Assembly (NCBI RefSeq): GCF_031846165.1
Contig: NZ_JAVRIE010000007.1
Span: forward strand, 62,001-126,000
DNA from: Glaciecola blandensis
Lineage (GTDB): Bacteria > Pseudomonadota > Gammaproteobacteria > Enterobacterales > Alteromonadaceae
Direction of reading: 5' to 3'
DNA: 64,000 nucleotides
In this document: positions 44,722-54,887 of the stretch, piece by piece
How the letters are laid out: each line of letters begins with the position of its first letter
Position numbering within the stretch: the stretch's first letter is position 1
Notes under the pieces: model-generated
The model's database searches: none
What the model was told of the DNA's origin: nothing
What the model saw: only the letters and a program-made list of their open reading frames with translations
Made by a program: the position numbers and the translations under genes

Positions 44722-46191
44722 TTAACCTAGACGGTAGTTTGGAGCTTCTTTTGTGATGCTTACATCATGGACATGAGATTCACCCATTCCAGCAGCGGTC
44801 ACTTTTACAAATTGAGGTTTAGTTCTAAGCTCTTCAATTGTCGCACAGCCAGTGAGACCCATTGCAGAACGCAATCCACCAAGTTGCTGATGAATAATCG
44901 TTGAGATTGGGCCTTTATAGGCAACACGACCTTCAATTCCCTCAGGAACGAGCTTTTCAGCATTGTTACTCTCTTGGAAATAACGATCAGAGCTACCATG
45001 ACTTTGATTCATCGCGCCAATCGATCCCATACCACGATATGACTTGTAATAACGACCCTGATAAAGTTCTACTTCACCCGGTGCTTCTTCTGTACCTGCT
45101 AACATGCTTCCGACCATCACTGAGCTAGCACCAGCCGCTAAGGCTTTTGCAATATCACCCGAGAAACGAATACCACCATCTGCAATAACAGGAATATCGC
45201 GATCCTTTAAGGCTTCTACTGCATCAGACACTGCGGTAATTTGTGGCACTCCGCAACCAGTCACAATACGTGTCGTACAAATAGACCCAGGGCCAATACC
45301 GACTTTGACAGCATCGACTCCAGCGTCAGCAAGTGCCAGCGCACCTTCTGCTGTTGCTACATTACCAGCAATAATTTGGATATTTGGATAATCGTTACGC
45401 ACTTTTTGAACTCGTTCAATCACCCCTGCAGAATGTCCGTGCGAAGTGTCTATTAGTAGCACATCAACACCTGCATTGACTAAAAGCTCTATCCGCTCAT
45501 CTGTGCCTGGACCAACACTGACAGCGGCGCCCACACGTAAGCGGCCTTTTGCATCTTTGCACGCATTTGGCTTGCTTTTCGCTTTTTGGAAATCTTTAAC
45601 CGTAATAAGGCCAGTCAACTTGAAAGCATCATCAACAACCAAGATTTTCTCTATACGGTGTTCATGCATCAAGTCCATAACAATGTCAGGGTTCGTATCT
45701 TCCTTGACTGTGACCAGCTTTTCTTTTGGCGTCATCACCTTGCTGATAGGCTGATCTAAGCGGTTCTCAAAACGCAAATCGCGCCCCGTCACCAGGCCGA
45801 TAAGATTATTTTCTTTATCTACTACTGGGAAACCAGAGTAACCTAATCGTTTACTTAGCGCTTTCGTGCTACCAATCGTTTCATTCTGGCTTACAGTGAC
45901 AGGATCAGATACCACACCACTTTCGTACTTTTTAACTTGTAGCACGTGTTCAGCTTGGCTTTCAGGTGTCATGTTTTTATGGATAAAACCGATTCCCCCT
46001 TCTTGCGCTAGCGCTATAGCTAAGCGCGCTTCAGTTACCGTGTCCATGGCAGCAGAAATCAAGGGCATATTCAGCGTAACACCGCGAGTTAATCGCGTTT
46101 TTAAGTCAGCTGTGTGCGGGAGTACGGTCGAGTGACCGGGTACGAGTAAAACGTCATCGAAAGTTAACGCTTCTTTAGCAATTCGTAACAT
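44722..46191 (-). CDS. guaB: Inosine-5'-monophosphate dehydrogenase
   Basis: A 489-residue enzyme that oxidises IMP to XMP with NAD+, the first dedicated step to GMP. The catalytic Cys305 lies in GPGSICTTR, and two CBS domains are inserted at about 95-205. The mobile-flap residues (SYRGMGSIGAM) are present. It is the first gene of guaBA, with a promoter shared back-to-back with xseA. Confidence 0.97.
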   Translation of the reverse strand: MLRIAKEALTFDDVLLVPGHSTVLPHTADLKTRLTRGVTLNMPLISAAMDTVTEARLAIALAQEGGIGFIHKNMTPESQAEHVLQVKKYESGVVSDPVTVSQNETIGSTKALSKRLGYSGFPVVDKENNLIGLVTGRDLRFENRLDQPISKVMTPKEKLVTVKEDTNPDIVMDLMHEHRIEKILVVDDAFKLTGLITVKDFQKAKSKPNACKDAKGRLRVGAAVSVGPGTDERIELLVNAGVDVLLIDTSHGHSAGVIERVQKVRNDYPNIQIIAGNVATAEGALALADAGVDAVKVGIGPGSICTTRIVTGCGVPQITAVSDAVEALKDRDIPVIADGGIRFSGDIAKALAAGASSVMVGSMLAGTEEAPGEVELYQGRYYKSYRGMGSIGAMNQSHGSSDRYFQESNNAEKLVPEGIEGRVAYKGPISTIIHQQLGGLRSAMGLTGCATIEELRTKPQFVKVTAAGMGESHVHDVSITKEAPNYRLG

Positions 46192-46228
46192 GCAAATAAC
46201 ACCTTAGGGCAATGGTTAATTGCGGTGC

Positions 46229-46266
46229 AATTGTAGTGTTTTTTTAGATTTAGGTAAACTACAATT
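46229..46266. promoter_or_regulatory. Overlapping divergent promoters of guaB and xseA
   Basis: For guaB (minus) TTTACC and TACAAT are 17 bp apart. For xseA (plus) TTGTAG and TAAACT are 18 bp apart. The two overlap, and the region is framed by the inverted repeat AATTGTAGT / ACTACAATT (46229-46237 and 46258-46266). Confidence 0.5.
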
Positions 46267-46286
46267 CGCAAACAATTTCACAAAAA

Positions 46287-47645
46287 ATGAGTTTTATGTT
46301 TTCTAACGCGCCAAAACAGCCCAGTATTATTTCTGTTACCAAACTTAACCGCCTTGCTCGGCAGGTTCTAGAGTCAGAAATTGGACAAGTTTGGGTCAGC
46401 GGAGAACTCTCCAATTATGTTGCAGCAGCGTCTGGTCACTGGTACTTCACATTAAAAGACAGCAAGGCTCAAATAAAAACAGCAATGTTCAAGGGAGCGA
46501 ATCGGAGCGTTAAGTTTACCCCCAAAGTGGGTGATAAAGTTTTAGTGCGAGGCAGCCTAAGTTTGTATGAGGCACGCGGCGATTATCAGCTTATTGCGGA
46601 ACATATGGAACCAGAGGGCTTGGGTCAGTTAAAACAAGCGTTTGAGGCTTTAAAAGCTAAGCTATCAGCGGAAGGTCTATTCGCGATGGAAAGCAAAAGA
46701 CCGATTCCTGAGAATATACAACGCTTAGGTATTGTAACCTCGGCCACTGGTGCTGCCGTGCACGATATATTGCATGTGCTTCAACGCAGAAACCCAAGTA
46801 TTGAAGTCATCATCTACCCTAGCCTTGTTCAAGGTGAAACTGCGGCCCTGAGTATCGCCAAACAAATATATGTGGCGAATCAACGTGATGAAGTTGATAT
46901 ACTCATTGTTGGACGTGGTGGCGGTTCATTAGAGGATTTATGGGCGTTCAATGAAGAGGCTGTCGCTTACGCTATTCACGCTTCACAGATCCCTGTCGTA
47001 TCCGCTGTCGGCCATGAAATAGATATCACTATCTCAGACTATGTCGCTGATATGCGAGCACCTACGCCCTCAGCTGCTGCTGAGTTGGTAAGCACAGATA
47101 AAAGCCATGTGCTGAAGCAGATTGCTCAGTATGAATATAGTTTGCACTCTGCAATCGCCAGTTATCTTCGAAATGCTTCCTACACCACAAAGCTATTGGA
47201 ATCTCGTTTATCCAATGTACACCCAGCCGTGCAAATTAAACAGGCAAGTCAACATAGTGATAAGCTCAGCATGCGTTTGGCTCAGTTGCTAGAACAATCA
47301 CTAGCTACCGCAAATAGCAGAGCTGAACGTCTAGCCTTACGTTTGCAACATGCATCCCCCGAAAAAGCCATTCAAAATCAGCAAGGCAAGCTACAACAGC
47401 TGTCGCGCGACCTAATGTCGATGCAGGGTCACGCCCTGAAAAACAAGCGTCAACAATTGCAACGCATCGCAGATATTCTCAATTCTGTCAGTCCACTTTC
47501 TACACTTTCGCGTGGTTACAGCATTTCGTTCAAAAATGAAGAAGTGGTGCGTTCTGTCGATGACTTGCAAAAAGACGACATAATTGAAACACGATTAGCA
47601 GATGGAAAAGTGATATCTAGGGTAGCGTTGCTAGAAAAACGTTAG
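46287..47645 (+). CDS. xseA: Exodeoxyribonuclease VII large subunit
   Basis: A 452-residue subunit of the exonuclease that degrades single-stranded DNA into oligonucleotides. An N-terminal OB fold (QVWVSGELSNYVAAASGHWYF) is followed by the catalytic core (GRGGGSLEDLWAFNEE; SAVGHEIDITISDYVADMRAPTPS split over adjacent motifs) and a long coiled coil. The small subunit gene xseB is not in the window. It is divergent from guaB, a conserved arrangement. Two ATGs are near the start (46287 and 46296). Confidence 0.96.
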   Translation: MSFMFSNAPKQPSIISVTKLNRLARQVLESEIGQVWVSGELSNYVAAASGHWYFTLKDSKAQIKTAMFKGANRSVKFTPKVGDKVLVRGSLSLYEARGDYQLIAEHMEPEGLGQLKQAFEALKAKLSAEGLFAMESKRPIPENIQRLGIVTSATGAAVHDILHVLQRRNPSIEVIIYPSLVQGETAALSIAKQIYVANQRDEVDILIVGRGGGSLEDLWAFNEEAVAYAIHASQIPVVSAVGHEIDITISDYVADMRAPTPSAAAELVSTDKSHVLKQIAQYEYSLHSAIASYLRNASYTTKLLESRLSNVHPAVQIKQASQHSDKLSMRLAQLLEQSLATANSRAERLALRLQHASPEKAIQNQQGKLQQLSRDLMSMQGHALKNKRQQLQRIADILNSVSPLSTLSRGYSISFKNEEVVRSVDDLQKDDIIETRLADGKVISRVALLEKR

Positions 47646-47831
47646 CCCAAACAAAAGCTGCGCGACATTTGCGACACAAAGACCGCTTTACGACCATGAT
47701 TTTTAAGGCTTTTTTTATTAAATTTAATCTGCTAACCTAGGGGAAATAAGAGGTTCAAGATATAGGCCCACAAGCACTAACTACGCAAATTTTGTAGTAT
47801 CGTGCTGGATAACAAGGATGCTACAGAAATA

Positions 47832-48899
47832 ATGAGACATGCTCTTTTCAAGCTTAAAAAGTTAAAGCAGTGTAGCTTCTGCTTGCTCGCCTCACTATCC
47901 TTGTTCTTAATTGGAAATACAGAAGCACACGCTACCCCACCTTCTACTCAACCACTATTCAACATCTATTTGGCCGAAGCCAGTGATGAGAAAATAACCC
48001 AGTGTGGAAGTGGAGAATATGATTGCGACCTCACCCCATTGGCAAACGAAGACTTGGACCAAGTGTTGTTGCAACTTCAGTCGAGTTCTGACGATTCAAT
48101 AAAAGCGCTTTTGGCAAACTTAAGCGGTACCGATTACGACTTGCTGATATCGTCCACTTTAGTCAAAACCTCTAGTGAAAGAGCCTATCTAGCATTGGAA
48201 TTTATGACGACCTGGAGAGGCGTTCCTATCGACTTCATTAAAATAGATACTCAACAAACAGAACCAAGCAAACAATTAAAGAGCTCTCTTTTAATTGGTA
48301 TTAAAGAATGGCTTGTTCGTGTATCGCAAACCGACGCCTTTGAATCATATACCCTATACAAAGCCTTGGGCGCGAGTGACTACATAAATGAATTGAGTTT
48401 GCCTCGAAACATAGGCGACTTTGCACTAAGCAAGCAACACTTAAACGCAGACCCATTTGAAGGTATGTTGAGCCGCTATATTCATAAAGACTTTGATTTA
48501 GCCGTCTTAGATATCTATGTGTATCCCTTGCTGGAAATGCAAATTGAAGAACAACTCCGTATGAGCCTGTCTAAGGAACAAGCTGATATTAAATCAATCA
48601 GCATCGCATTAGGCGAAGACGCATTGGAAATGAGTGAAATAATACGGGTTGACGCATTGAGCAAGCAGTTTGGCGTAGACGTTTTCGCTTTTGAAGCGAA
48701 ACTAGAAACAGCATTCGAACCGCTATTTGTTAGCCAGTATGCCTATGTTAAAGAGGACAAAATTGTGAGGTTCAGTGCTAACGTCCCCATGTACGTCACT
48801 GATTCGCTTATCCCTCAAGCAATAGGAGAAATAAGCGTACCAATGGTTTCGACATTCATGCAGCAGTTAAGAGAGCCACTAACAGCTCAACTTAACTGA
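47832..48899 (+). CDS. Secreted protein of unknown function
   Basis: A 355-residue protein whose N-terminus reads as a signal peptide (LLASLSLFLIGNTEAHA). The mature part is acidic, alpha/beta-like and has one early Cys pair (CGSGEYDC). I recognise no family motif. I start it at the ATG at 47832 so the signal peptide is near the N-terminus; a GTG at 47802 would add ten residues. It is alone between xseA and the convergent der gene. Confidence 0.65.
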   Translation: MRHALFKLKKLKQCSFCLLASLSLFLIGNTEAHATPPSTQPLFNIYLAEASDEKITQCGSGEYDCDLTPLANEDLDQVLLQLQSSSDDSIKALLANLSGTDYDLLISSTLVKTSSERAYLALEFMTTWRGVPIDFIKIDTQQTEPSKQLKSSLLIGIKEWLVRVSQTDAFESYTLYKALGASDYINELSLPRNIGDFALSKQHLNADPFEGMLSRYIHKDFDLAVLDIYVYPLLEMQIEEQLRMSLSKEQADIKSISIALGEDALEMSEIIRVDALSKQFGVDVFAFEAKLETAFEPLFVSQYAYVKEDKIVRFSANVPMYVTDSLIPQAIGEISVPMVSTFMQQLREPLTAQLN

Positions 48900-48910
48900 T
48901 GCTTTCGATA

Positions 48911-50353
48911 CTAGCGTTTTTTGTGGAAAGACATTAAGCGCTTACGCTTGCGTTCCTGCGCTAAAGTTAGCTTATTCTTTTTACCTTCAAACGGGTTAGC
49001 ACCCTCTTTAAACTCGATTCGTATGGGCGTACCCATCGTCTTAAGAGCTTTGCGGTAATAATTCATTAGGTAACGTTTATACGACTCTGGTAAGTCTTGA
49101 ACTTGGTTACCGTGAATAACAATAACAGGCGGATTGTAGCCACCAGCGTGCGCGTATTTCATTTTCACACGACGACCGCGGATTAGCGGAGGCTGATGGT
49201 CGTCTTGCGCCATCTCCATTATTTGGGTCAACATAGACGTGTTAATACGTTGAGTCGCTGAAGAGTACGCCTCTTGAACAGATTCAAACAGATGACCAAC
49301 ACCAGTGCCATGCAAGGCAGAAATAAAATGTAGTCGAGCGAAATCGACAAAGCCCAAGCGGCGATCAAGTTCACGCTTTATTTCATCTTTAACGTGACTT
49401 TCAAGTCCATCCCACTTATTTACTGCTAATACCAGTGAACGTCCAGAATTAAGAACAAAACCAAGTAAAGACAGGTCTTGATCAGAAATACCTTCACGGG
49501 CATCAATAACTAATAAAACAACGTTAGACTCTTCAATTGCTTGTAAGGTTTTAACAATCGAAAATTTTTCGACCACTTCTGATACTTTCTTACGCTTTCG
49601 TACGCCAGCAGTATCAATCAGAATATACTCGCGCTCGTCTCGTTGCATTGGAATAAAAATACTATCTCGGGTGGTGCCTGGTTGATCATAAACCACGACT
49701 CTTTCTTCACCCAAAATTCGGTTTGTTAAGGTAGACTTACCGACATTCGGCTTACCGACAATCGCTAGTTTAATCGGGGAATTCTGTAAACGCGCAAGCT
49801 TTTCGTCAGCGTCTTCTTCTTCATCGTGTAACTCTTCCACAATTGCCATGTCAGGAAAAGACTTGGCTAATGGTGATAGAACGTGCGTCATCAATTGAGA
49901 GACACCACGCCCGTGGGCAGCAGCAATTTGAAGGACTTCAGCGAAACCTAGTTTGTAAAAGTCTGCACTTTCACTGTCACCATCGATACCGTCGACTTTA
50001 TTCGCTACCAAGTACATTGCTTTGTTCTGTTTACGCAGATGCTCAGCGATGCCAATATCTGCAGGTGTTAAGCCCGCCCTTGCATCCACTAAGAATAAAA
50101 CGACGTCAGCTTCATCAATTGCTAGTAAAGATTGCTCAGCCATAGCAGCGTCGATACCTTCCTCATCGCCAGTGATACCGCCAGTATCGACAACAATGAA
50201 ATTGCGCTCTTCGAATTTCGCTGGACCGTATTTACGGTCACGAGTTAAACCAGGAAAGTCAGCAACCAAAGCATCTCTGGTATTCGTCAATCGGTTAAAT
50301 AATGTAGATTTACCAACATTGGGTCGCCCTACTAAGGCCACAACAGGTAACAT
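48911..50353 (-). CDS. der: Ribosome biogenesis GTPase Der (EngA)
   Basis: A 480-residue GTPase with two G domains in tandem, each with its own P-loop (GRPNVGKST and GKPNVGKST), G3 (DTGG and DTAG) and NKxD motifs (NKVD, NKWD), then a C-terminal KH-like domain. It acts in 50S subunit assembly. Last gene of the long minus-strand run; a terminator lies between bamB and der, so it may have its own promoter. Confidence 0.97.
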   Translation of the reverse strand: MLPVVALVGRPNVGKSTLFNRLTNTRDALVADFPGLTRDRKYGPAKFEERNFIVVDTGGITGDEEGIDAAMAEQSLLAIDEADVVLFLVDARAGLTPADIGIAEHLRKQNKAMYLVANKVDGIDGDSESADFYKLGFAEVLQIAAAHGRGVSQLMTHVLSPLAKSFPDMAIVEELHDEEEDADEKLARLQNSPIKLAIVGKPNVGKSTLTNRILGEERVVVYDQPGTTRDSIFIPMQRDEREYILIDTAGVRKRKKVSEVVEKFSIVKTLQAIEESNVVLLVIDAREGISDQDLSLLGFVLNSGRSLVLAVNKWDGLESHVKDEIKRELDRRLGFVDFARLHFISALHGTGVGHLFESVQEAYSSATQRINTSMLTQIMEMAQDDHQPPLIRGRRVKMKYAHAGGYNPPVIVIHGNQVQDLPESYKRYLMNYYRKALKTMGTPIRIEFKEGANPFEGKKNKLTLAQERKRKRLMSFHKKR

Positions 50354-50366
50354 TTTTTGCCCCTAA

Positions 50367-50399
50367 ATAAAAAACGCCAACGGCAATCCATTGGCGTAT
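50367..50399 (-). terminator. Terminator after bamB
   Basis: On the minus strand ACGCCAA / TTGGCGT with a 10-nt loop, followed by six T, 38 nt past the bamB stop. Confidence 0.75.
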
Positions 50400-50436
50400 A
50401 AAAAAACTAAGTACTAAGAAAGTAAACAGCTAGCCC

Positions 50437-51660
50437 TTAAGGCTGAGTAACCGCCGCTATTTTACCATCCCTAGTTTGCACATATAGTACACCGTCATCA
50501 CTGACTGGCCCAGTAAAAATGCCTTCGTCTTCATCGTCTTCGCCAACCTCTAATCGAGCAACTAATTTGCCTTCATCTTGACTAAACCAATGCACAAAAC
50601 CATATTCATCACCAACCACAATATAATCACCGTGCGGTGTGGCCGCTGTTATATTACGTGACTTTAACGCGACATTGGCCCATAGCTCAACGCCACTGCG
50701 CCGGTCAATGGCGTAAACATGGCTATCTTTATCGACTACAAATAGACGGTTGCCATCCAATGTCACATTGCGATAAGAGCTATATTCACGCGTCCAAACA
50801 ACTTGACCAGTACGCAATTCAACGGCACTTAGAGCACCGTTGTAGGAGATAACATAAACATTACCAGCAAACACCAATGGCTTAACGTCAATATCCACAA
50901 TTCGCTCTAACTCGGTAGCACCAGATGGACTGGCGATTTGCGTCTCCCAAGCCACTAAGCCTGTTTCTATAATGCTAACCTGAAGTTTTCCTGCTGGCGT
51001 GCCAATGAGTGCACCGCCACTGTCAGCCGCCGGTGCGGACACGCCTCGAAGACTCAAAGGTGGTACGTCGGTTTCGGTTATCCACTTTTCGTCACCCGTT
51101 TTAGGATCCAAGGCAATCAAATGGCCTGACGTAGTATTTACCAGCACGATACCAGCATCAACGGCAGGTGCAGCAATGACTTCACCTTGCACGCCCACTT
51201 TCCAGTTAACTTCACCCGTAGATTCATCTAATGAATAAACGTAACCGTCTTCGGTTCCAAAGTAGACACTCTGATACGCAACCACTAAACCACCAGAGAT
51301 TTTAGCTGACACTGCGCGATTCGAATACCACAACAAGGCTTTCTTTAAACTGTAGTTGTCGTAGTTCGCAAAATCTTGTTCCCACACTGGCTTGCCCGTT
51401 TCAGGGTCTAGTGCGACAACATCACCATCTCGGCTGGCAACGAACACCTTTCCATACCCCACAGCAGGTGTTAGGCGAGAGAAATAGTCATACACACCGT
51501 CTCCTACCTGAGCATCCCATTTTATTGTGGGTTGAAACTGGGCTTCGATGGGTTTTAAACGTCTTATTTCGAGCTCATCGTCGTCTGCAAACCAATCAGA
51601 AATTGTTGCACAACCAGACAATGACAGCGCTAGAGCTGCAATAATTAACTTATTCTTCAC
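50437..51660 (-). CDS. bamB: Outer-membrane assembly lipoprotein BamB
   Basis: A 407-residue lipoprotein: signal with lipobox LSGC (Cys17), then an eight-bladed PQQ-like beta-propeller (repeats such as VVALDPETGKPVWEQDF). It is part of the BAM complex that inserts beta-barrel proteins such as the pldA product. The GTG at 51660 is preferred for spacing to GGTGG; a GTG at 51669 would add three residues. It overlaps the end of yfgM. Confidence 0.95.
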   Translation of the reverse strand: MKNKLIIAALALSLSGCATISDWFADDDELEIRRLKPIEAQFQPTIKWDAQVGDGVYDYFSRLTPAVGYGKVFVASRDGDVVALDPETGKPVWEQDFANYDNYSLKKALLWYSNRAVSAKISGGLVVAYQSVYFGTEDGYVYSLDESTGEVNWKVGVQGEVIAAPAVDAGIVLVNTTSGHLIALDPKTGDEKWITETDVPPLSLRGVSAPAADSGGALIGTPAGKLQVSIIETGLVAWETQIASPSGATELERIVDIDVKPLVFAGNVYVISYNGALSAVELRTGQVVWTREYSSYRNVTLDGNRLFVVDKDSHVYAIDRRSGVELWANVALKSRNITAATPHGDYIVVGDEYGFVHWFSQDEGKLVARLEVGEDDEDEGIFTGPVSDDGVLYVQTRDGKIAAVTQP

Positions 51661-52294
51661 TAGTACCACCAGCCACTTGTGTTGCTGCGAAATTTAGATT
51701 GCTAAGTTTCATTTCAACTAATCTATTTTGAGGCTGTTCACTTAGCACCGCATCATAAGCCGCCTTTGCATTGTCAAAATCTTTCAAGGCGACGTATATA
51801 TCCCCTTTTATTTCTTGTACTTGGTCTGAATACGAATCACTTGCCACTGAATCAAGCGTGGCTAGAGCGGCTTGACTATCGCCCAATTGATGCTCAACAC
51901 GAGCTAAACGCATTTTAGCAAGATCTGCTACCGCAGGGCTTGGCGCGTTACTAACTGCCATCGTCAAATGCACTTTTGCAGATTCAAAATTCTCAGCGCT
52001 TACCGCTTTTTGTGCCGCCATTAAGCTTGCAAGCACGGAATAGCCAGAGTCGCTATTTTCTTTCGCGAATGCTTCTACGGCATTGAGGCCATTTTCGCTA
52101 TCAATTGATTCCAAGGTTTCTTGAAACGCGATTGATTGCGCTTCTTTGTCAGCAATGACTTTATTACCGTACCACTGCCAAGCACCTAGGCCACCTAAAC
52201 CAAGTACAATACCAACGCCAATCGCGACGCCGTTTTCTTTCCAGAAATTCTTAATCGCTTCTACTTGTTGTTCTTCGGTTTCGTAACGTTCCAT
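51650..52294 (-). CDS. yfgM: YfgM family ancillary SecYEG translocon subunit
   Basis: A 214-residue inner-membrane protein with one N-terminal helix (about 21-43, GVAIGVGIVLGLGGLGAWQW) and a periplasmic TPR region. YfgM partners PpiD (also encoded here) at the Sec translocon and aids periplasmic folding. It lies between hisS and bamB in the standard order. Confidence 0.92.
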   Translation of the reverse strand: MERYETEEQQVEAIKNFWKENGVAIGVGIVLGLGGLGAWQWYGNKVIADKEAQSIAFQETLESIDSENGLNAVEAFAKENSDSGYSVLASLMAAQKAVSAENFESAKVHLTMAVSNAPSPAVADLAKMRLARVEHQLGDSQAALATLDSVASDSYSDQVQEIKGDIYVALKDFDNAKAAYDAVLSEQPQNRLVEMKLSNLNFAATQVAGGTSEE

Positions 52295-52359
52295 TTCAAT
52301 CCTCTGCGCTTACTGCTTTTATCTTTTTATATTAATTAACTAGTGTAATCCAATACTCA

Positions 52360-53631
52360 TCAAATCATGCTTGTTAGCGAGGCTAACGCCGAGATATCGA
52401 GACTAGATTGTGCTTTATCTTGAGTTAAAAACTTAAGTGTCATGGTGTTGTTTGCCAGCTCTTCGTCACCGACGATGATGGCAAGTGATGCACCAGACCC
52501 AAGGGCTTTTTTCATTTGTTTCTTAAAGTTACCGCCGCCACAGTGTTGTTGTACTTTCAATGTTGGCGCAGCATTTCTTATCTGTTCAGACAAACTGCTG
52601 GCTTTCGCTTCAGCCTGTTCGCCTATGGTCATTAAATAAACGTCAACCGGATTAATGGCCACATTTTGATTTTCTAAACTCTCTACCAACAGAACCAGCC
52701 TTTCTAATCCCATTGCAAAGCCTACGGCTGGACTCGCCTTGCCGCCTAATTGCTCAACCAAGCCATCGTAACGTCCGCCTGCACAAATAGTTCCTTGTGC
52801 GCCGAGCAGGTCTGTTACCCATTCGAAAACTGTGCGGTTGTAATAATCAAGGCCACGCACCAAACGTGTATTAACTGTGTATTGGATACCTAAATCGTCC
52901 AATCGTTCACATAAAAGTGAAAAATGCTGTTTTGACTCTTCGTCGAGATGATCAATCAACTTTGGCGCATCTTTTACAATTTCTTGAACCGCAGGGTTCT
53001 TGCTATCCAGAACACGCAAAGGGTTGCTTATCAATCGACGCTGACTGTCTTCGTCTAGACTGTCGTGATGTTGTTGCAAAAAGGCCACAAGAACCTCTTT
53101 GTAAGCGGCTCTTGCCTCAGCAGAACCCAAAGAGTTGATTTGTAACTCGACTTTGTCAGAAATACCGAACGCTTTCCACAAGCGAGCGCCAATTAATATC
53201 ATTTCAACATCTATGTCTGGACCAACAAAACCATATGCTTCGGCACCAAATTGGTGAAATTGGCGATACCGTCCTTTTTGTGGACGCTCATGACGAAACA
53301 TAGGCCCCATATACCAAAGGCGTTGCTGCTGATTGTATAACAAGCCATGTTCATTGCCGGCTCGGACGCAACACGCAGTCCCTTCTGGTCGCAGTGTTAA
53401 ACTGTCCCCATTGCGGTCTTCAAAGGTATACATTTCTTTTTCAACAATATCGGTGACTTCACCAATAGAACGTTTAAATAAATCCGTACTTTCAACAATA
53501 GGCGTGCGGATTTCTTGATATCCGTAATTAGCCACTACTTGGCGTATATTAGCCTCGACAAATTGCCAAACTCCAGTTTGTGAAGGTAAGCAGTCATTCA
53601 TACCTCTGATTGCTTGAATATTCTTTGCCAC
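52360..53631 (-). CDS. hisS: Histidyl-tRNA synthetase
   Basis: A 423-residue class II synthetase. Motif 2 (PMFRHERPQKGRYRQFHQFG) and the histidine-specific LVRGLDYYNRTVFEW and CAGGRYDGL segments are clear; a C-terminal anticodon-binding domain follows. It is 65 nt upstream of yfgM and follows ispG by 134 nt, in which an inverted repeat TGCGTGTTT / AAACACGCA is seen (53711-53746). Confidence 0.97.
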   Translation of the reverse strand: MAKNIQAIRGMNDCLPSQTGVWQFVEANIRQVVANYGYQEIRTPIVESTDLFKRSIGEVTDIVEKEMYTFEDRNGDSLTLRPEGTACCVRAGNEHGLLYNQQQRLWYMGPMFRHERPQKGRYRQFHQFGAEAYGFVGPDIDVEMILIGARLWKAFGISDKVELQINSLGSAEARAAYKEVLVAFLQQHHDSLDEDSQRRLISNPLRVLDSKNPAVQEIVKDAPKLIDHLDEESKQHFSLLCERLDDLGIQYTVNTRLVRGLDYYNRTVFEWVTDLLGAQGTICAGGRYDGLVEQLGGKASPAVGFAMGLERLVLLVESLENQNVAINPVDVYLMTIGEQAEAKASSLSEQIRNAAPTLKVQQHCGGGNFKKQMKKALGSGASLAIIVGDEELANNTMTLKFLTQDKAQSSLDISALASLTSMI

Positions 53632-53765
53632 GCTCGTCTCTATTTTGTTGAAATCAGCGCGACATTATAAGGATTTTGTTGGGCGGGGTAAAACATACAT
53701 AAGGGGTTTTTGCGTGTTTTCACCTTTTTTTTCGTGCAAACACGCATTGATTGAATATATTCGGA

Positions 53766-54887
53766 CTATTTAGCGAGGTTTGTTACCTGAATTCGATTAT
53801 TCTCATCCAACTGCGCCGCTTTTGCTCGGATACGTTTTTCCAACTGTTCGACTAAATCATCATTAGATAATCGCTCTCTTTGGCGTTTACCATCAAGATA
53901 AAAACCACTCATATTGCGAGCGCCAGTTAAACCAAGATCAGACACTTCGGCCTCACCGGGTCCGTTCACCACACAACCGATAATCGATACGTCCATAGGG
54001 GTAAGAATATCTTCTACCCGTTCCTCTAAGGCATTCACTGTCGATATCACATCAAACTCTTGACGCGAACAACTAGGACAAGCAATAAAATTGATGCCGC
54101 GCGAACGAATGCGCAAAGACTTGAGGATATCGAAACCAACTTTGATTTCTTCAACTGGATCAGCTGCCAAGGAAATACGGATGGTATCACCAATACCATC
54201 AGCTAAGAGCATGCCTAAACCTACTGCGCTTTTAACCGCTCCTGCACGGAAGCCACCAGCTTCGGTGATACCGAGATGGAGTGGTTGCTGAATCTGTTTG
54301 GCCAATAAGCGATAAGCGCCTACAGCAAGAAAGACATCAGATGCCTTAACACTCACTTTAAATTGGTCGAAATTGAGCTTATCCAGAATATCAACATGTC
54401 GCATAGCTGATTCAACAAGTGCTTCTGCTGTTGGTTCTTTATACTTTTCCTGAATTTCTTTCTCTAAAGACCCGCCATTTACGCCAATACGAATTGGAAT
54501 ATTCTTATCTTTTGCGCAGTCTACAACAGACTTCACTCTTTCCATGTTGCCAATATTGCCGGGGTTAATGCGCAAGCAGTCCACCCCATACTCTGCAACC
54601 TTTAGCGCAATACGGTAATCAAAATGAATGTCGGCCACTAATGGCACATTCACTTGTTCTCGTATTTTTTTGAAGGCTTCAGCTGCGTCCATCGTAGGTA
54701 CGGATACACGCACGATTTCACCACCAACGGCCTGAATTCGCTTTATTTGCGCAACTGTTGCAGCAACGTCGGTTGTTTCGGTATTGGTCATAGACTGAAC
54801 GGCGATAGGAGCGCCGTCGCCAATAGGCACATTGCCTACATTGATTCGAGTAGATTTACGACGAACAATTGGAGAATCAGAAAACAT
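53766..54887 (-). CDS. ispG: 4-hydroxy-3-methylbut-2-en-1-yl diphosphate synthase
   Basis: A 373-residue 4Fe-4S enzyme of the MEP pathway that makes HMBPP, the substrate of IspH. TIM-barrel N-terminal domain, then the cluster domain with Cys270, Cys273 and Cys305 and Glu312 (CPSCSRQEFDV; GCVVNGPGEA), numbered as in E. coli. Its start codon shares one base with the rodZ stop (TAATG), so translation is coupled. Confidence 0.97.
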   Translation of the reverse strand: MFSDSPIVRRKSTRINVGNVPIGDGAPIAVQSMTNTETTDVAATVAQIKRIQAVGGEIVRVSVPTMDAAEAFKKIREQVNVPLVADIHFDYRIALKVAEYGVDCLRINPGNIGNMERVKSVVDCAKDKNIPIRIGVNGGSLEKEIQEKYKEPTAEALVESAMRHVDILDKLNFDQFKVSVKASDVFLAVGAYRLLAKQIQQPLHLGITEAGGFRAGAVKSAVGLGMLLADGIGDTIRISLAADPVEEIKVGFDILKSLRIRSRGINFIACPSCSRQEFDVISTVNALEERVEDILTPMDVSIIGCVVNGPGEAEVSDLGLTGARNMSGFYLDGKRQRERLSNDDLVEQLEKRIRAKAAQLDENNRIQVTNLAK

